NCBI RefSeq assembly: GCF_000149955.1
Contig: NC_030995.1
Coordinates: forward strand, 744,001-808,000
DNA length: 64,000 nt
Direction of reading: 5' to 3'
Origin: Fusarium oxysporum f. sp. lycopersici 4287
Taxonomy: Eukaryota; Ascomycota; Sordariomycetes; Hypocreales; Nectriaceae
The notes beneath the pieces were generated by a model. That model was not told the DNA's origin. It did not search any database and saw nothing but the letters and a program-made list of their open reading frames with translations. A program made the position numbers and the translations under genes. Position 1 is the first letter of the stretch; each line of letters opens with the position of its first letter. Positions 23,955 to 33,683 of this stretch are shown piece by piece.

Positions 23955-24620
23955 ATGTCAAAAAAGCAAGAGAAACTGACACAAGAGGAGATATGGGATG
24001 ATTCTGCCCTGATTGACTCTTGGAACGAAGCCTTACAAGAGTACAAGGTAAGTAAGTTCTCTCTATCGCAAACGGTTACTGACAGACATCCTGCAGAAAT
24101 ATCACAGCATTCACGCTAAGGGCGGAAGTGTACGGGAGTTAGAGCCTCAAAATCGGTAAGTTGAATCCTCAAGAGGTGGGATTCACTCGGCTAACTCGTG
24201 AACGAAGGGCCGAGGCGGAGGCTGAATCTGGATCTGAGCAACCCCAAGTTACAGAAACAGAAGAGATTGAGTTGGACTCGGGAACAGCAGAACAAAACAA
24301 GGTGGGTTTGGCTATGTTGCTCTGTACCATAAGAATCTTGGCTTCATATGCTCAGACAACTAACATGGAAGCTTAGGAGATCCCATCGTCGCGCAACGAG
24401 TCTAAGGAGCCAATCGCGTCACAAGGGACTCCCTCATTTCCTATACAAACCGTCCTAGGTTCCGGTAAGTCAAGATCCTTGAATGGTATTTCTTGTCATA
24501 TAGGACTAATCAAAACACACAGTTCAGGACGAAAGCCTCAAGAAACTCCTTATGTCATGGTACTATGCTGGGTACTACACAGGGTTGTACGAAGGACAAC
24601 AGCAAGCTCAGCAGAAGTAG
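23955..24620 (+). CDS. smn1: Survival motor neuron (SMN) homologue, Tudor-less
   Basis: Five exons (23955-24047, 24097-24155, 24208-24301, 24377-24464, 24523-24620) encode 143 residues. The N-terminus has the Gemin2-binding motif EIWDDSALIDSWNEALQEYK followed by KYHSIHAKG. The C-terminus has the YG-box oligomerisation helix, LMSWYYAGYYTGLYEGQQQ. The acidic middle has no Tudor domain. Fission-yeast Smn1 has the same N- and C-terminal plan. SMN with Gemin2 assembles Sm rings on spliceosomal snRNAs. No single exon exceeds about 98 bases, so simple ORF calling misses the gene entirely. All four introns have GTAAGT or GTGGGT donors and join the two conserved ends in one frame, which makes the assignment strong. 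Confidence 0.9.
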
Positions 24621-26052
24621 GATGGTTCGTAAGCGAAGAAACAATTTTGCATCCTTGAAACACGGAAGAGCGGTAGTCATCCCCAATTTTGTCAGAGAAA
24701 GTCATGGCATACGCATGGGTTTCTCGGTCGGGCTGTTGCCATTGATGCTACGATGCAAGATCGGCCGCTGATTCACGTGGAAATGTTCATGGATGGATGA
24801 GAACGGATGGATTCAGGAGAGGTTCGTGGCGTTTCCGTCGAAACGAGAGGCCTCAAGATGCCAAGGCCAGAATTTAGAGGTTTGCTGTAAGTCCATATTA
24901 TGTCGAGATATAGCGACCGCAATTTGTGACCCAAGAGACTATACCAGCGCTAAGTACGGTGCAGGCAGGTCTCCTTCTCTGTGGATACAATACTGCGCAG
25001 AGTATGGTTATCAGTTAAGCATCCATAGCAACACCAATGATACACGCAAATCGATTAAGGTAGGTCACATATTAGGTCTCATGCCCTGTCAAAGCGATAA
25101 ACTTTTTGTCGTCCGAATTATTGTGCCTGGAAGGGTCTATCGCGGACAAGACTATGTCGATGAAACCTCACCGTTGACGATCAATGGTGAAACGGCCTCC
25201 GTGCCGCTCAAACGGCGAGGATAAGTGTATTTATTAGCTTGGCCCTTCTTGGCTTCAGTGAGCATCGGGTCGACGATATTATACTGCAATTCTGGTATAA
25301 TAGAAACCTCAGGTGGCTGGGCCTTGGACTCTGAGCACGCACGGAGTAGCCAAGTCCCGTTCTTGGCTTTGTCGGACCTGTCTCTTTGACGTCTCACCAC
25401 TAACAAAAACAGCCCCTGTTAACGTTGGTTGATACGACCCTATATAGACTTAATTAAGCACTTTAGGCCTATACTGGCCGCTACGTAAGAAACCCATCCC
25501 AATCCTTGTGTCGCATATTACTCGCTTGGCACTAGGAACAGCGCAAAAGGGTAAAACTCCAAAACACCAAACGTGATCCGAGACGGACCTGTCACAGAGA
25601 CCACCCCCGCATCAACAAGCGTTTCACAGGCCTAGGTAACTAGTTGATCGGATCTAGACAGACCGAAGCGAGCAAAGCTAAGATTCGGCTTCTTCAGCGG
25701 CCGTGTTTCGAAAATGTGTTTGAGGGCTTGTCTTTTCAAGGGGGTTACAGGCGGTTCCATTGTTTAAACAGTTTCGCTCGCTCGTGAGAAGCAAGGCAAG
25801 GTATAATAAGGGCACAGCAGTACCACGATTGTCAACAAACATCCCATCCCCATATCTCCATCTCTTTCTCAATTGTTTCTTGTGCTTCATTCTTTTTGCA
25901 CTTGAGAATTCCTTTCTTTGAAGGCAGGCCCTCTTCATTATTACTTACTTAGTCTCTTAATCGCTAGATCGATCTCATCTCGACTCGTCTCTGGCCCGAA
26001 CAACTCGCAATCTTTTTCCTTTTCTACTTTAATACCCTCAAGTTTAAACATC
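24621..26052. other. Intergenic, with an orphan 143-codon frame
   Basis: This lies between smn1 and the cupredoxin-like gene. A plus-strand frame at 24793-25224 and an adjoining protein-like stretch at about 24,711-24,800 show no recognisable domain. They may be remnants of a lost gene. A TATAATAA element at 25802-25809 lies about 245 bases before the next start codon. A pyrimidine-rich leader follows it. Confidence 0.45.
25802..25809 (+). promoter_or_regulatory. Probable TATA element of cupredoxin-like gene
   Basis: TATAATAA lies about 245 bases upstream of the start codon at 26053. It is followed by a CT-rich stretch around 25,845-26,045 that looks like a transcribed leader. Function is inferred from position. 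Confidence 0.35.
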
Positions 26053-27134
26053 ATGAAAGCTTCAACTAGTCTGGCCGTGGCCGCCGCCTTTGCGCCCTTG
26101 ACCATGGCGCGTTTCCTCGACTTTGCTCAGCCTGAACGACGGGATCATCCTATGCCTGCCGAAGCTGTACCCGCGGAAGCCATACCTGGAAACTCTCTTC
26201 CTGCAGAGCTTCTCAGTGGACACAAGAAGATCGTTTCGGGAGGTCACAAGATCTCCAAGACCGAGATCATCATCATCTGGGCGAACCCTGGAGCAGGTGC
26301 CGAAACTACCACCATCAACGAAAAGGTCACAGTTACTGAGACCGTCACCAAGGGAGGCGAGGCCGTTGCTACTCCTGCAGCTCCTTCTCAGCACACCGTC
26401 ACTGTTGGTGGTCCAGGAGGTCTAGTCTACCAGCCTGAGGAGCTTCACAATATCCCCATCGGCGACACTGTTGTCTTCGAGTTCCTGTCACAGAACCACA
26501 CCGTCTCTCAGTCTGGTTTCGATAAGCCTTGTGCTCTTCTCGAGGGTGGCATGGACTCTGGTTTCATGCCCAACCCTAACAACACCGTTTCTCCTCCTCC
26601 CCAAGTCGCTATGCAAGTCATGGTTGACACTCCTCTCTGTACGTGACAACCCTAATCGTATCCTGGTTCTTATACTAAACCATCATAATCTGCTTAAACG
26701 ATATCCACAAGGTCAAAACTATTCCGTCGTCGCAAGAACAACAACGATGACCTGGAATCCAACGCTGGCCGGCGAGCCTCCCGCGCTTCTAGCCATTCAA
26801 CAGAATGGTGATGGCAAGGCTACTCCCATCACAGGCGGCGATGCTGCCCCTGCACCTCCCGCTCCTCCTGCTGAGTCCAAGCCTGCTGAGGCTGCACCAC
26901 CTGCTCCCGCGGCTCCTGAAGCCACAGGAGTTGTCCCTGGAAAGGGTGTCATCGGTGGCGATGGCAGCTGTGTATGCATGGTCTCCTGCTCAGCTGGTGG
27001 ATTCCCAGCTCAGGCCCAAGGCATTAACTCATTTGGCGGCATGGGTGGTAAGTCATCTTCAACTCTTTCCTACGGTGCCAAATACTAACGATTCTCAAGG
27101 TGCCATGCCTTACAAGTTGGACAGTGTGGTTTAA
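26053..27134 (+). CDS. Secreted cupredoxin-like extracellular protein
   Basis: Three exons (26053-26638, 26712-27047, 27100-27134) encode about 318 residues. A signal peptide (MKASTSLAVAAAFAPLTMA) is followed by a linker and a TTTINEKVTVTETVTK stretch. A plastocyanin-like fold follows, with HTVTVGGPGGLVYQPEEL, GDTVVFEFLSQNHTVSQS and FDKPCALLEGGMDSGFMP. These are the hallmarks of fungal extracellular cupredoxin/serine-rich proteins. The second half is an alanine/proline-rich linker, then a short cysteine pair region (GDGSCVCMVSCSAGG). The first copper histidine (NHTV) is kept. The part that normally reads FYC...HC before the NP motif is here PLCQNYSVVARTTTMTWNP, so a cysteine is present but the second histidine is not. 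The tail has no hydrophobic GPI signal. It probably acts in the wall or extracellular space; the exact role is unknown. Confidence 0.8.
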
Positions 27135-27627
27135 GTTGAGCAATGACATGAAATTCTTGGAGGTGTTGATACCACGGACGATTTGAGTTGAATATGTTAT
27201 TACTTGAATGTACCATTTATGGGTTTTAGACGACTGGGATTATGTTTGGGTACCTGGCCTAGATGGCTGATAAAATCTTCACGGGCTTGAAGATCGGTTT
27301 AGGTAGTTTAATGGGACAAAGCTTTATGGGAGAAATCATGATACCTTGTAATATCTGGTGAAGTTGCTATGCCTGTCATTCACTATACCGTGAAGTACGT
27401 GCCTTTAATCTTGTATCACAAAAGAAAGAGAACAGGTATGTTAACGAGAACCACAGAGAGGTAATTTTAGTCTCTGTTTCCAAGTCTCTATGGCACAGCA
27501 TTTATAGTACAGTATTATAAACCCCTGGGGGTAGCCAACGTTATCCTTACTCCTGAGACAATGCAAAACTACACTTTTTATCCATTTCCTTATGCCATCC
27601 AGTCTATTCCAGATTCCATCCATATAA
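27135..27627. other. Convergent 3' regions of cupredoxin-like gene and mgs1
   Basis: The stretch is AT-rich and holds the two facing 3' untranslated regions. No gene is seen. Confidence 0.65.
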
Positions 27628-29289
27628 CTATGTTCCGTCCATCTCAAGATCTGGATCAACTTCTGTTCCTAGATCCCGGTCCTCAACAAACCGACGTCCA
27701 ACAAGTTCGTCGGGTAAATATGTCTGCTTCACCTGTCCATCACGGTAATTTGGTGGATACTTGTACTCAGCGCCATATCCCATGTCACGCATGAGTCTTG
27801 TAGGAGCATTGCGCAGATGCAGAGGTACAGGAAGACCGGCCACACCTGGTTCGCGTAGGGCTGCGTAGGCATTGTTGAGAGCACGGTAGGCCTTGGTGCT
27901 CTTGGGCGCATTACATAGCGCAACAGTACAGTGTGCCAGAGGTATCCTAGCTTCTGGCATGCCAATTTGTTGTGTGGCTGTGTATGTTGCCGTAGCAAGT
28001 GGTAGGAGGGTGTTATCCGCCAGGCCAACGTCTTCGGAGGCAATGACAACCATGCGGCGGGCGATGAATAAGGGGTCCTCGCCGGATTGGAGCATGCGAG
28101 CAAGATAGTAGAGTGCCGCATCTGCATCGTTTCCACGGACCGACTTGTGGAAAGCAGAAATAGTATCGTAATGTTGGTCGCCTGCACGGTCATAAACGAG
28201 AGTCTTGGTAAGGGCGGCTTTGATATCTTCTTGTGTGATACCCTCACGAGTTGTGAGCGAAAGGGCGAGCTCGAGGAGGTTCAAGGCAGTACGAGCATCA
28301 CCATCCGCAAAGCGTGCCAGGTAGGTCACCATAGCTTCGTCCAATAATGGTGTTTGCGGATAAACTGATTCTTCCTCCTTGATTGCCCGCTGTAAAATGC
28401 GTACTACATCCTCTGCTGTAAGAGACTGCAACGTAAAGGTACGACATCGGGAGAGCAAAGCATTTGCCACCTTGAAAGAAGGGTTCTCTGTAGTTGCGCC
28501 GATGAGCGTCACAGTACCGGCCTCAACAGGCTTGAGGAACACGTCTTGCTGGGCCTTATTGAAGCGATGAATCTCGTCACAAAATATTATGGTCTTGCGA
28601 CCAGTAAGAGCAAGATCATTCATCGCCTCTTGGAAGTATTTCTTGCACTCGCTGACTCCTGTACTTGTCGCATTGAGTTCGATGAACCGACTGCCGACCA
28701 TACGAGCGATACATCGTGCTATTGTCGTCTTTCCTGTGCCTGAAGCACCCCAGAGAATCATCGAGGGTACTTGGTTCGACTCGATCAGAGAGCGCAGCAC
28801 ACCATTTGGTCCGACTAGATCTTGTCCGCATACTTCGTCGAGGTTTCGTGGTCGCATTCGTTCGGCCAAAGGCGCAGCTCGTTGTGTCTTTGTCTTCTTC
28901 GCCGCTCTTCCATCCTGCTCAGTATTTGGAGACCAAGTACTCGTTCCGTTGGCATTCTCGCCGTTCGTCGTCTCTTCCGCATCCTTGAAGCTTGCTACCC
29001 CATGACCTGGGCCTTCTTCGAAAGTCCTTTTCTTCCCTGCTATGGGTTGTAATGCTCCGTTGACGGGAGTCGCTGTTCGGTTCTCTGAGGCAGCTTGTCG
29101 TTTGGGCGCGGGCGTAGAGAAGAAGTTAGAAGCGCTTCGTTTCTGAGAGTTACTTTGTGGTGTCTGTGATTGCGGTGGTGTCGGGGCCTTCTCTTTGTCT
29201 ATGATGAAGCTCTCGCATCCTGAGTCGATGTGGCTGTTGATCTCGGACGATTTGACAGGCTTGTTGCAGATGGGGCAGTCGACCGCCAT
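27628..29289 (-). CDS. mgs1: AAA+ ATPase Mgs1/WRNIP1, replication maintenance
   Basis: A single exon of 553 residues, close to the 550-600 of yeast Mgs1. The N-terminus has a UBZ4-type ubiquitin-binding zinc finger (CPICNKPVKSSEINSHIDSGC read as C-x2-C...H-x3-C). A disordered basic linker follows. The AAA+ core begins near ERMRPRNLDEVCGQ, with Walker A WGASGTGKTT at about residues 180-189, Walker B IIFCDEIHRFNKAQQD near 235-250 and sensor 1 GATTENPSF. The C-terminal domain has DVGLADNTLLPLA and the tetramerisation-type RALNNAYAALREP region. Mgs1 interacts with PCNA and polymerase delta and works at stalled replication forks. The start at 29289 (MAVDCPICNK) places the zinc finger at the extreme N-terminus as in homologues; eight extra residues are possible from 29313. 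Confidence 0.94.
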   Translation of the reverse strand: MAVDCPICNKPVKSSEINSHIDSGCESFIIDKEKAPTPPQSQTPQSNSQKRSASNFFSTPAPKRQAASENRTATPVNGALQPIAGKKRTFEEGPGHGVASFKDAEETTNGENANGTSTWSPNTEQDGRAAKKTKTQRAAPLAERMRPRNLDEVCGQDLVGPNGVLRSLIESNQVPSMILWGASGTGKTTIARCIARMVGSRFIELNATSTGVSECKKYFQEAMNDLALTGRKTIIFCDEIHRFNKAQQDVFLKPVEAGTVTLIGATTENPSFKVANALLSRCRTFTLQSLTAEDVVRILQRAIKEEESVYPQTPLLDEAMVTYLARFADGDARTALNLLELALSLTTREGITQEDIKAALTKTLVYDRAGDQHYDTISAFHKSVRGNDADAALYYLARMLQSGEDPLFIARRMVVIASEDVGLADNTLLPLATATYTATQQIGMPEARIPLAHCTVALCNAPKSTKAYRALNNAYAALREPGVAGLPVPLHLRNAPTRLMRDMGYGAEYKYPPNYRDGQVKQTYLPDELVGRRFVEDRDLGTEVDPDLEMDGT

Positions 29290-30202
29290 GGTCGCTGTAG
29301 TCGTGCCGATCACCGAACCACAGAGGGCGAGCTTGGTTTGTTATGCGACTTGGCAGTGGACGTTAGGTTGTGGTGAGTTGTCATCGGTTGGTTGGCAGAT
29401 TAGGATCATGCATGGAATGAAGCATGGGAGGTGACCAGCTCAAGTGAACAAAATAGAGTGGACCGTACCTGAACTAACTAAAACGCGTGCAAGTCCGTGT
29501 TCAAAATCGTGGGGACCAATCCCCGAACAACGGGCCGCTCTCGGATCCATATAATCGGTATTTGTTAGTCTGGACTACCACTACCGTCCATTCCTTATAC
29601 AGTTTCACGACTTTTCACTACACATTATGAACAGTTTAGAATCAAAAGATTACATTGTTTTATATTGGCTATGGCGACAACCATTTCAATAGCCTGGTTG
29701 ACTAAATTGCTAAAAACCCTTAACATAACTCCATGATAATGCTTCAACGACCACCAATCCCTTTCATGCTCGTTCCATAACGCCTGTGCCGCCAAGCCGA
29801 TATATATTTACATCTCAATGCTGTACCAATGTTCGATTTCTTTAAGCTGATGTCTTGAGTGACCGCACTTTAGGCGATGCTATGCTTGTTTCGGCCTTGC
29901 GTTTGCCTAGTACTGGCGTGTTTTCACGGTCTCGTGTTGCTTCTGCATGACATGATGCGTGATAGGCTCGATCGCCAACGAAAGGCTTTAAGTAGGAATT
30001 GTGATTTCGAATGCTGTTTCACAAGTGATGCTCGAAATCTGACCTCTCAACTAGCTACTGTATGTAAGGCGCGCGACAACACTCAACTCGCACCCACTCT
30101 TGACTCGAAAGCCCTGGAAACATATCTTAGACGGTGCATGGGATTCCTCATACTTGAAATATCTGTGGAATCCTCCTATATAGAATGGGATACCCGAAGG
30201 TC
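29290..30202. other. Intergenic: mgs1 promoter and pcf11 3' region
   Basis: The stretch contains the upstream region of mgs1 and the 3' region of pcf11. A 114-codon plus-strand frame (29877-30221) has no motif. The minus strand next to pcf11 was checked for a second pcf11-type zinc finger; none is visible. Confidence 0.55.
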
Positions 30203-31790
30203 TCAAACACAAGAATCCTAGACACTGTTGTTAGTAATTTTGTATTGTGAGGGGGTAGTGTTGTGACTTACGCGTTGATCAACGTACCAACTCCGGTGCA
30301 TACCTCGCTTCTCGGCTTCGTTGGTTCGCTGGTGGACACGGAAATGCCAGTCCATATGAGCAATCTTCTGCTTCTTTCCAACTGGATCGTCTCGAAACCG
30401 TCTACCACACTGGGTACAAGGTTGGCCCAGGTCGTTATGTAGCGCCCTGATCAAAGAAGGCTGACAGGGCTGTTTGAGAGCGGCCACATTGATACCGCCT
30501 TGTACTGGAACTGGCGTGGGTGTTGCTGTAGGCGCAGGAGGGAGTAGGCCTGATTTCCGTAGCTGATCAAGAAGACTCCAAGGGGCTGCGTTTGCTGCCG
30601 GCGCTGGTGTTGGTGTCTGGGACATCGTAGGCATTGGAGTCATTCCAGGTATCGTAGGTATCGACATTGCTGGCATAGGAGCCACGGCCGGCATTGCAGA
30701 CATGTTTGACATAGGTGGCTTTGGCGGTTCAGGACGAACCTGAGGAGGCTGAGGGGTTGGTGTTGAGCTCGAAGGTGTAGCCGACTTTCTTGCCATCAAG
30801 GCGGCCAAGGCTCCCGGGCCAAAGAGCGCATCAAGCGTCACACCTTCTTGTGCCGGAGCCGGAGCTGCAGACGGAGGAAGGGCTACGGACACTGGAGGCA
30901 TAGGGCGTGCTTGAACGGGCACAGGAGGAGTAGGTGCAGGCCTTTGAGTCAGAGGCGCCATCATGTTTACGGCAGCAAGTTCAGTTACTCGTCTCTTAAT
31001 GAGCTCAAGCTGATCCGGAGGCAAGCTAGTGCTGTTCACAACGCCCTGCAGCTCATGAAGTGCTCTTAATCTAGTCTGAACATCAACATTTTGGGGATTG
31101 CGCAAGGCTTCCGCCTGCGTGGCAACAATTAGATTCCGAATGTCATTGCTCAATGACTGTCCCCCATTTGAAGTGTATTGCTGGGCTGGATGGCCTGGAG
31201 GGTATCTCGTCCCAGGCGGTGTCGGAGTATCACGATGAGGCACGCCAGAGCGCGGTCGCCCAGGCATCATTCCCGCTTGGGGCATGCTTACGGCGCGTGC
31301 CTTCAAGAGTGCATTCTCAATAGGACGCACCAACTCGTGCGTAAAGACGGGCCTGCTGTCCATTGACCCAGGAACAGGCTCCTTCCATGTTCTAAGCATC
31401 TCCTCCATTTTTCGACGAACTGGTTGATCGACTACTGCATAAGATTCCATAAAGGTCTTGAACAGAGTGCGGCCGAAGTAAAGAGTGTATGGTGTGCCGA
31501 CATTTTTCACGATCGAGTCGAGTACATACAGAGCTGGAAGTTTCTTGTTCGGTGGCGCCTACGCGGAAATTAGCATTGGATTAAATTGTTCGTACGCATT
31601 CATATTGCGCATCAAGATTCTAACTTACCTTGAGGATGTGTTGTTGCAAAACTTCGGCGATAGCTAGGGCATGTTCAGTATTCTCACGAGCAATGACTGT
31701 CAGGTTGCTAATCTCGAAGCGCATGTTGGAGGATAGATCCTCCAAGGCCATGCGGTAATCCTCCGCCACCTCAGCAGAGTCTCCGGACAT
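30203..31790 (-). CDS. pcf11: Cleavage/polyadenylation factor IA subunit Pcf11
   Basis: Three exons (31629-31790, 30272-31558, 30203-30217) encode about 487 residues. The N-terminal CID binds the RNA polymerase II C-terminal domain. It begins MSGDSAEVAEDYRMALEDL and contains PPNKKLPALYVLDSIVKNVG and YFGRTLFKTFMESYAVVD. A long proline/methionine-rich linker follows. The C-terminal part has PWSLLDQLRKSGLLPP, LHNDLGQPCTQCGRRF and HMDWHFRVHQR, a C-x2-C...H-x3-H zinc finger, then RSWYVDQR. Pcf11 couples 3' end cleavage to transcription termination. The last exon is tiny: a GTAAGT donor right after VDQR joins to a CTAG acceptor and gives only DSCV before the stop. Yeast Pcf11 carries a second zinc finger beyond this point, which is absent here. 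The exact C-terminus is the least certain part. Confidence 0.88.
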
Positions 31791-32831
31791 GATGGCGGTG
31801 ATGGAGACGAGCGCAACTGGTCGTGTGAGGTAAAGTGATGGTGATGGTGATGATTGGGCTAGGCACAGGTCAAGCTAGCGATAGGCTACAGAACCCGCTG
31901 GCCTCGGGCCTGGAACAACAATTGCGGATGCCTGAGGCTCCACTCAACAATAGGTCAGGCAAGGGAGTCGCGATTCAAACGCAAAAAGCAACAAACGGAC
32001 TCGTCTCTCCTGAAAAGAAAAGGCCAAGGGAAAGAAGCCAGCTTATAAAACAGTGCTCCTGAATGCACAGCTACTCCTTGATCTATTTTTGTACCAAAAG
32101 TCTTTATTGTTGCGCAAGGGTTGTGAGTTCTTTGTATTGACTACTGATAAATAGGATGCATCTGAAATAAGAAGAGAGAGGAAAATGAACTGCATGTAAT
32201 GGGTGTCAGCCCGTCTTTAAATTTGCGGCTTTCTGGCTTTACTCCCTCGGGCATTCGTTTGTTCCTGGTCGGCTGACAAATAAAGTTAAGACGCGTGATG
32301 CGTCAGAAGGTTATCATGTAAGCTCCAAGGGCTCTGAACTGTAGTAAGACCTCGAATTGTGAACTTCAACTAATAGAAACTCAACAAAGGTCTCCTGAAA
32401 CTTCGATTCTCTGCAGTACTACATAGTCACTTTCATACAAGGCCTGTTCATAACTTGAGAAACAGCGGGATAAGGAGAAACAAGTTTCTACATACCTGAA
32501 CCTTATGAATATTGATCTCAGAAACACAATTGAGTTTGAACATGATTTGTCAAAATGGTTATAAAGAAAGTTTGGCAAGATGATATCCCTGCTAGAAAAC
32601 AAATAACGAAAGCCGTAAATCCAAAACGTGGTATCGTTGACTCCTAATTCCTTAACGCCTTTCTTCCTTTTTTCCTTCACGCACGCAACCTTTGCAGTTA
32701 CAACTTTCCGAGTTGCAATGCACATTCTCCTTGTTCTTCACAGTCTCGTTGACCGTCTTCACGGCCTGTGCCGATTGCTTCTTGCCCTCCGCTACTTTCC
32801 GCGCTTTCTCCTATTTGCGCGCCGATTCTTC
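31791..32831. other. Intergenic: pcf11 promoter and DUF7598-type gene 3' region
   Basis: Contains a (GTGATG)3 tract at 31835-31852 close to the pcf11 start. The rest is moderately AT-rich. Frames on either strand carry no motif. Confidence 0.55.
31835..31852 (+). repeat. (GTGATG)3 repeat upstream of pcf11
   Basis: Three perfect tandem hexamers lie 45-62 bases upstream of the pcf11 start codon, probably in its leader. Confidence 0.8.
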
Positions 32832-33683
32832 CTAGAATCGAGACATGTGCGCCTCCGAGTACATGCTTGGGCTATGCGGGCGAATATTAATCGGGTGCAG
32901 GGCTGTATCTGGGCGACGAACTTCGGGGACGATGGGGCTACGACGGTCTTCGCCTGAGTCGTGTGACTGCCGGCTGAGGGAAGAGGGTTCTTGATGCTCG
33001 TAGTGAGGGGGGGGAGGGGCATTGCGCTCAAGGTCACGCTCACGAGTGATAGGTTGACTTATGGTAGGTCGTCGGGGTATGGGCTCGTTCTTCCTGTCCC
33101 AAAAGAATCTCTTGAAAGTATTCTTGGGTCGATCTTCATTAGTAAATGATGCGCTGTAGTTAGACTGGGGTTTGCCGAACGATTCATCGTCCGCGAGGGA
33201 TCCATTGGACCGTATCTTGCGAGCATTGACGTTAACACCTCGGAAGACGAAAGTGCAGATGAGGTTCATGACGCCGAAGGTGCAGGTCAAGATGCCAGCG
33301 GAAATGATGAGTCGCCAAAAGGGAAGACCCAAATCATCGCGACCATAGTCCGACGAGTTGAGCTTGCCGAGAAGGTTCGTCCCAATAAGTAGCAGACCGA
33401 TTCCGAGCCAGAAGAGGCCGTGTTCGTCGGAGAACGCGGGCCAATGATTGGCGAAATACGCTCTGCAGAAGGGCAACTCGGAAATGATGAGGAAAATGGT
33501 GGCTGAACTCATCATCGCGAGAGAGAGAGCCTCGAAAAAGAACCAGCCTTTGGAAGTGTCGATCTTGATGATGAGGATCCAACAAGAGGCGCCGGCGGTC
33601 AGGAGGCTGATAATCGTGAAGACACGCAGGATCTGGAGGACGATCATGCCTGGGCCCCAGGCGCGTTGACTAGATCCGAACAT
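32832..33683 (-). CDS. Four-helix fungal membrane protein (DUF7598-like)
   Basis: A single exon of 283 residues. Four hydrophobic helices lie near residues 12-40, 48-70, 88-107 and 122-147. Conserved-looking features are WGPGMIVLQILRVFTIISLL at the N-terminus, ISELPFCRAYFANHWPAFS between helices 2 and 3, and GTNLLGKLN after helix 3. The C-terminal 130 residues are soluble, arginine/proline-rich and probably cytosolic. This pattern matches a fungal membrane-protein family of unknown function, placed near DUF7598 from memory of the family, so the name is tentative. A run of guanines in the DNA encodes a short polyproline stretch (APPPPHYEH). No catalytic motif is visible. Confidence 0.75.
   Translation of the reverse strand: MFGSSQRAWGPGMIVLQILRVFTIISLLTAGASCWILIIKIDTSKGWFFFEALSLAMMSSATIFLIISELPFCRAYFANHWPAFSDEHGLFWLGIGLLLIGTNLLGKLNSSDYGRDDLGLPFWRLIISAGILTCTFGVMNLICTFVFRGVNVNARKIRSNGSLADDESFGKPQSNYSASFTNEDRPKNTFKRFFWDRKNEPIPRRPTISQPITRERDLERNAPPPPHYEHQEPSSLSRQSHDSGEDRRSPIVPEVRRPDTALHPINIRPHSPSMYSEAHMSRF

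Noticed and set aside
25441..25500. TTAATTAAG...GGCC stretch suspected as a transposon end
   Set aside because: No matching inverted copy or target duplication was seen.
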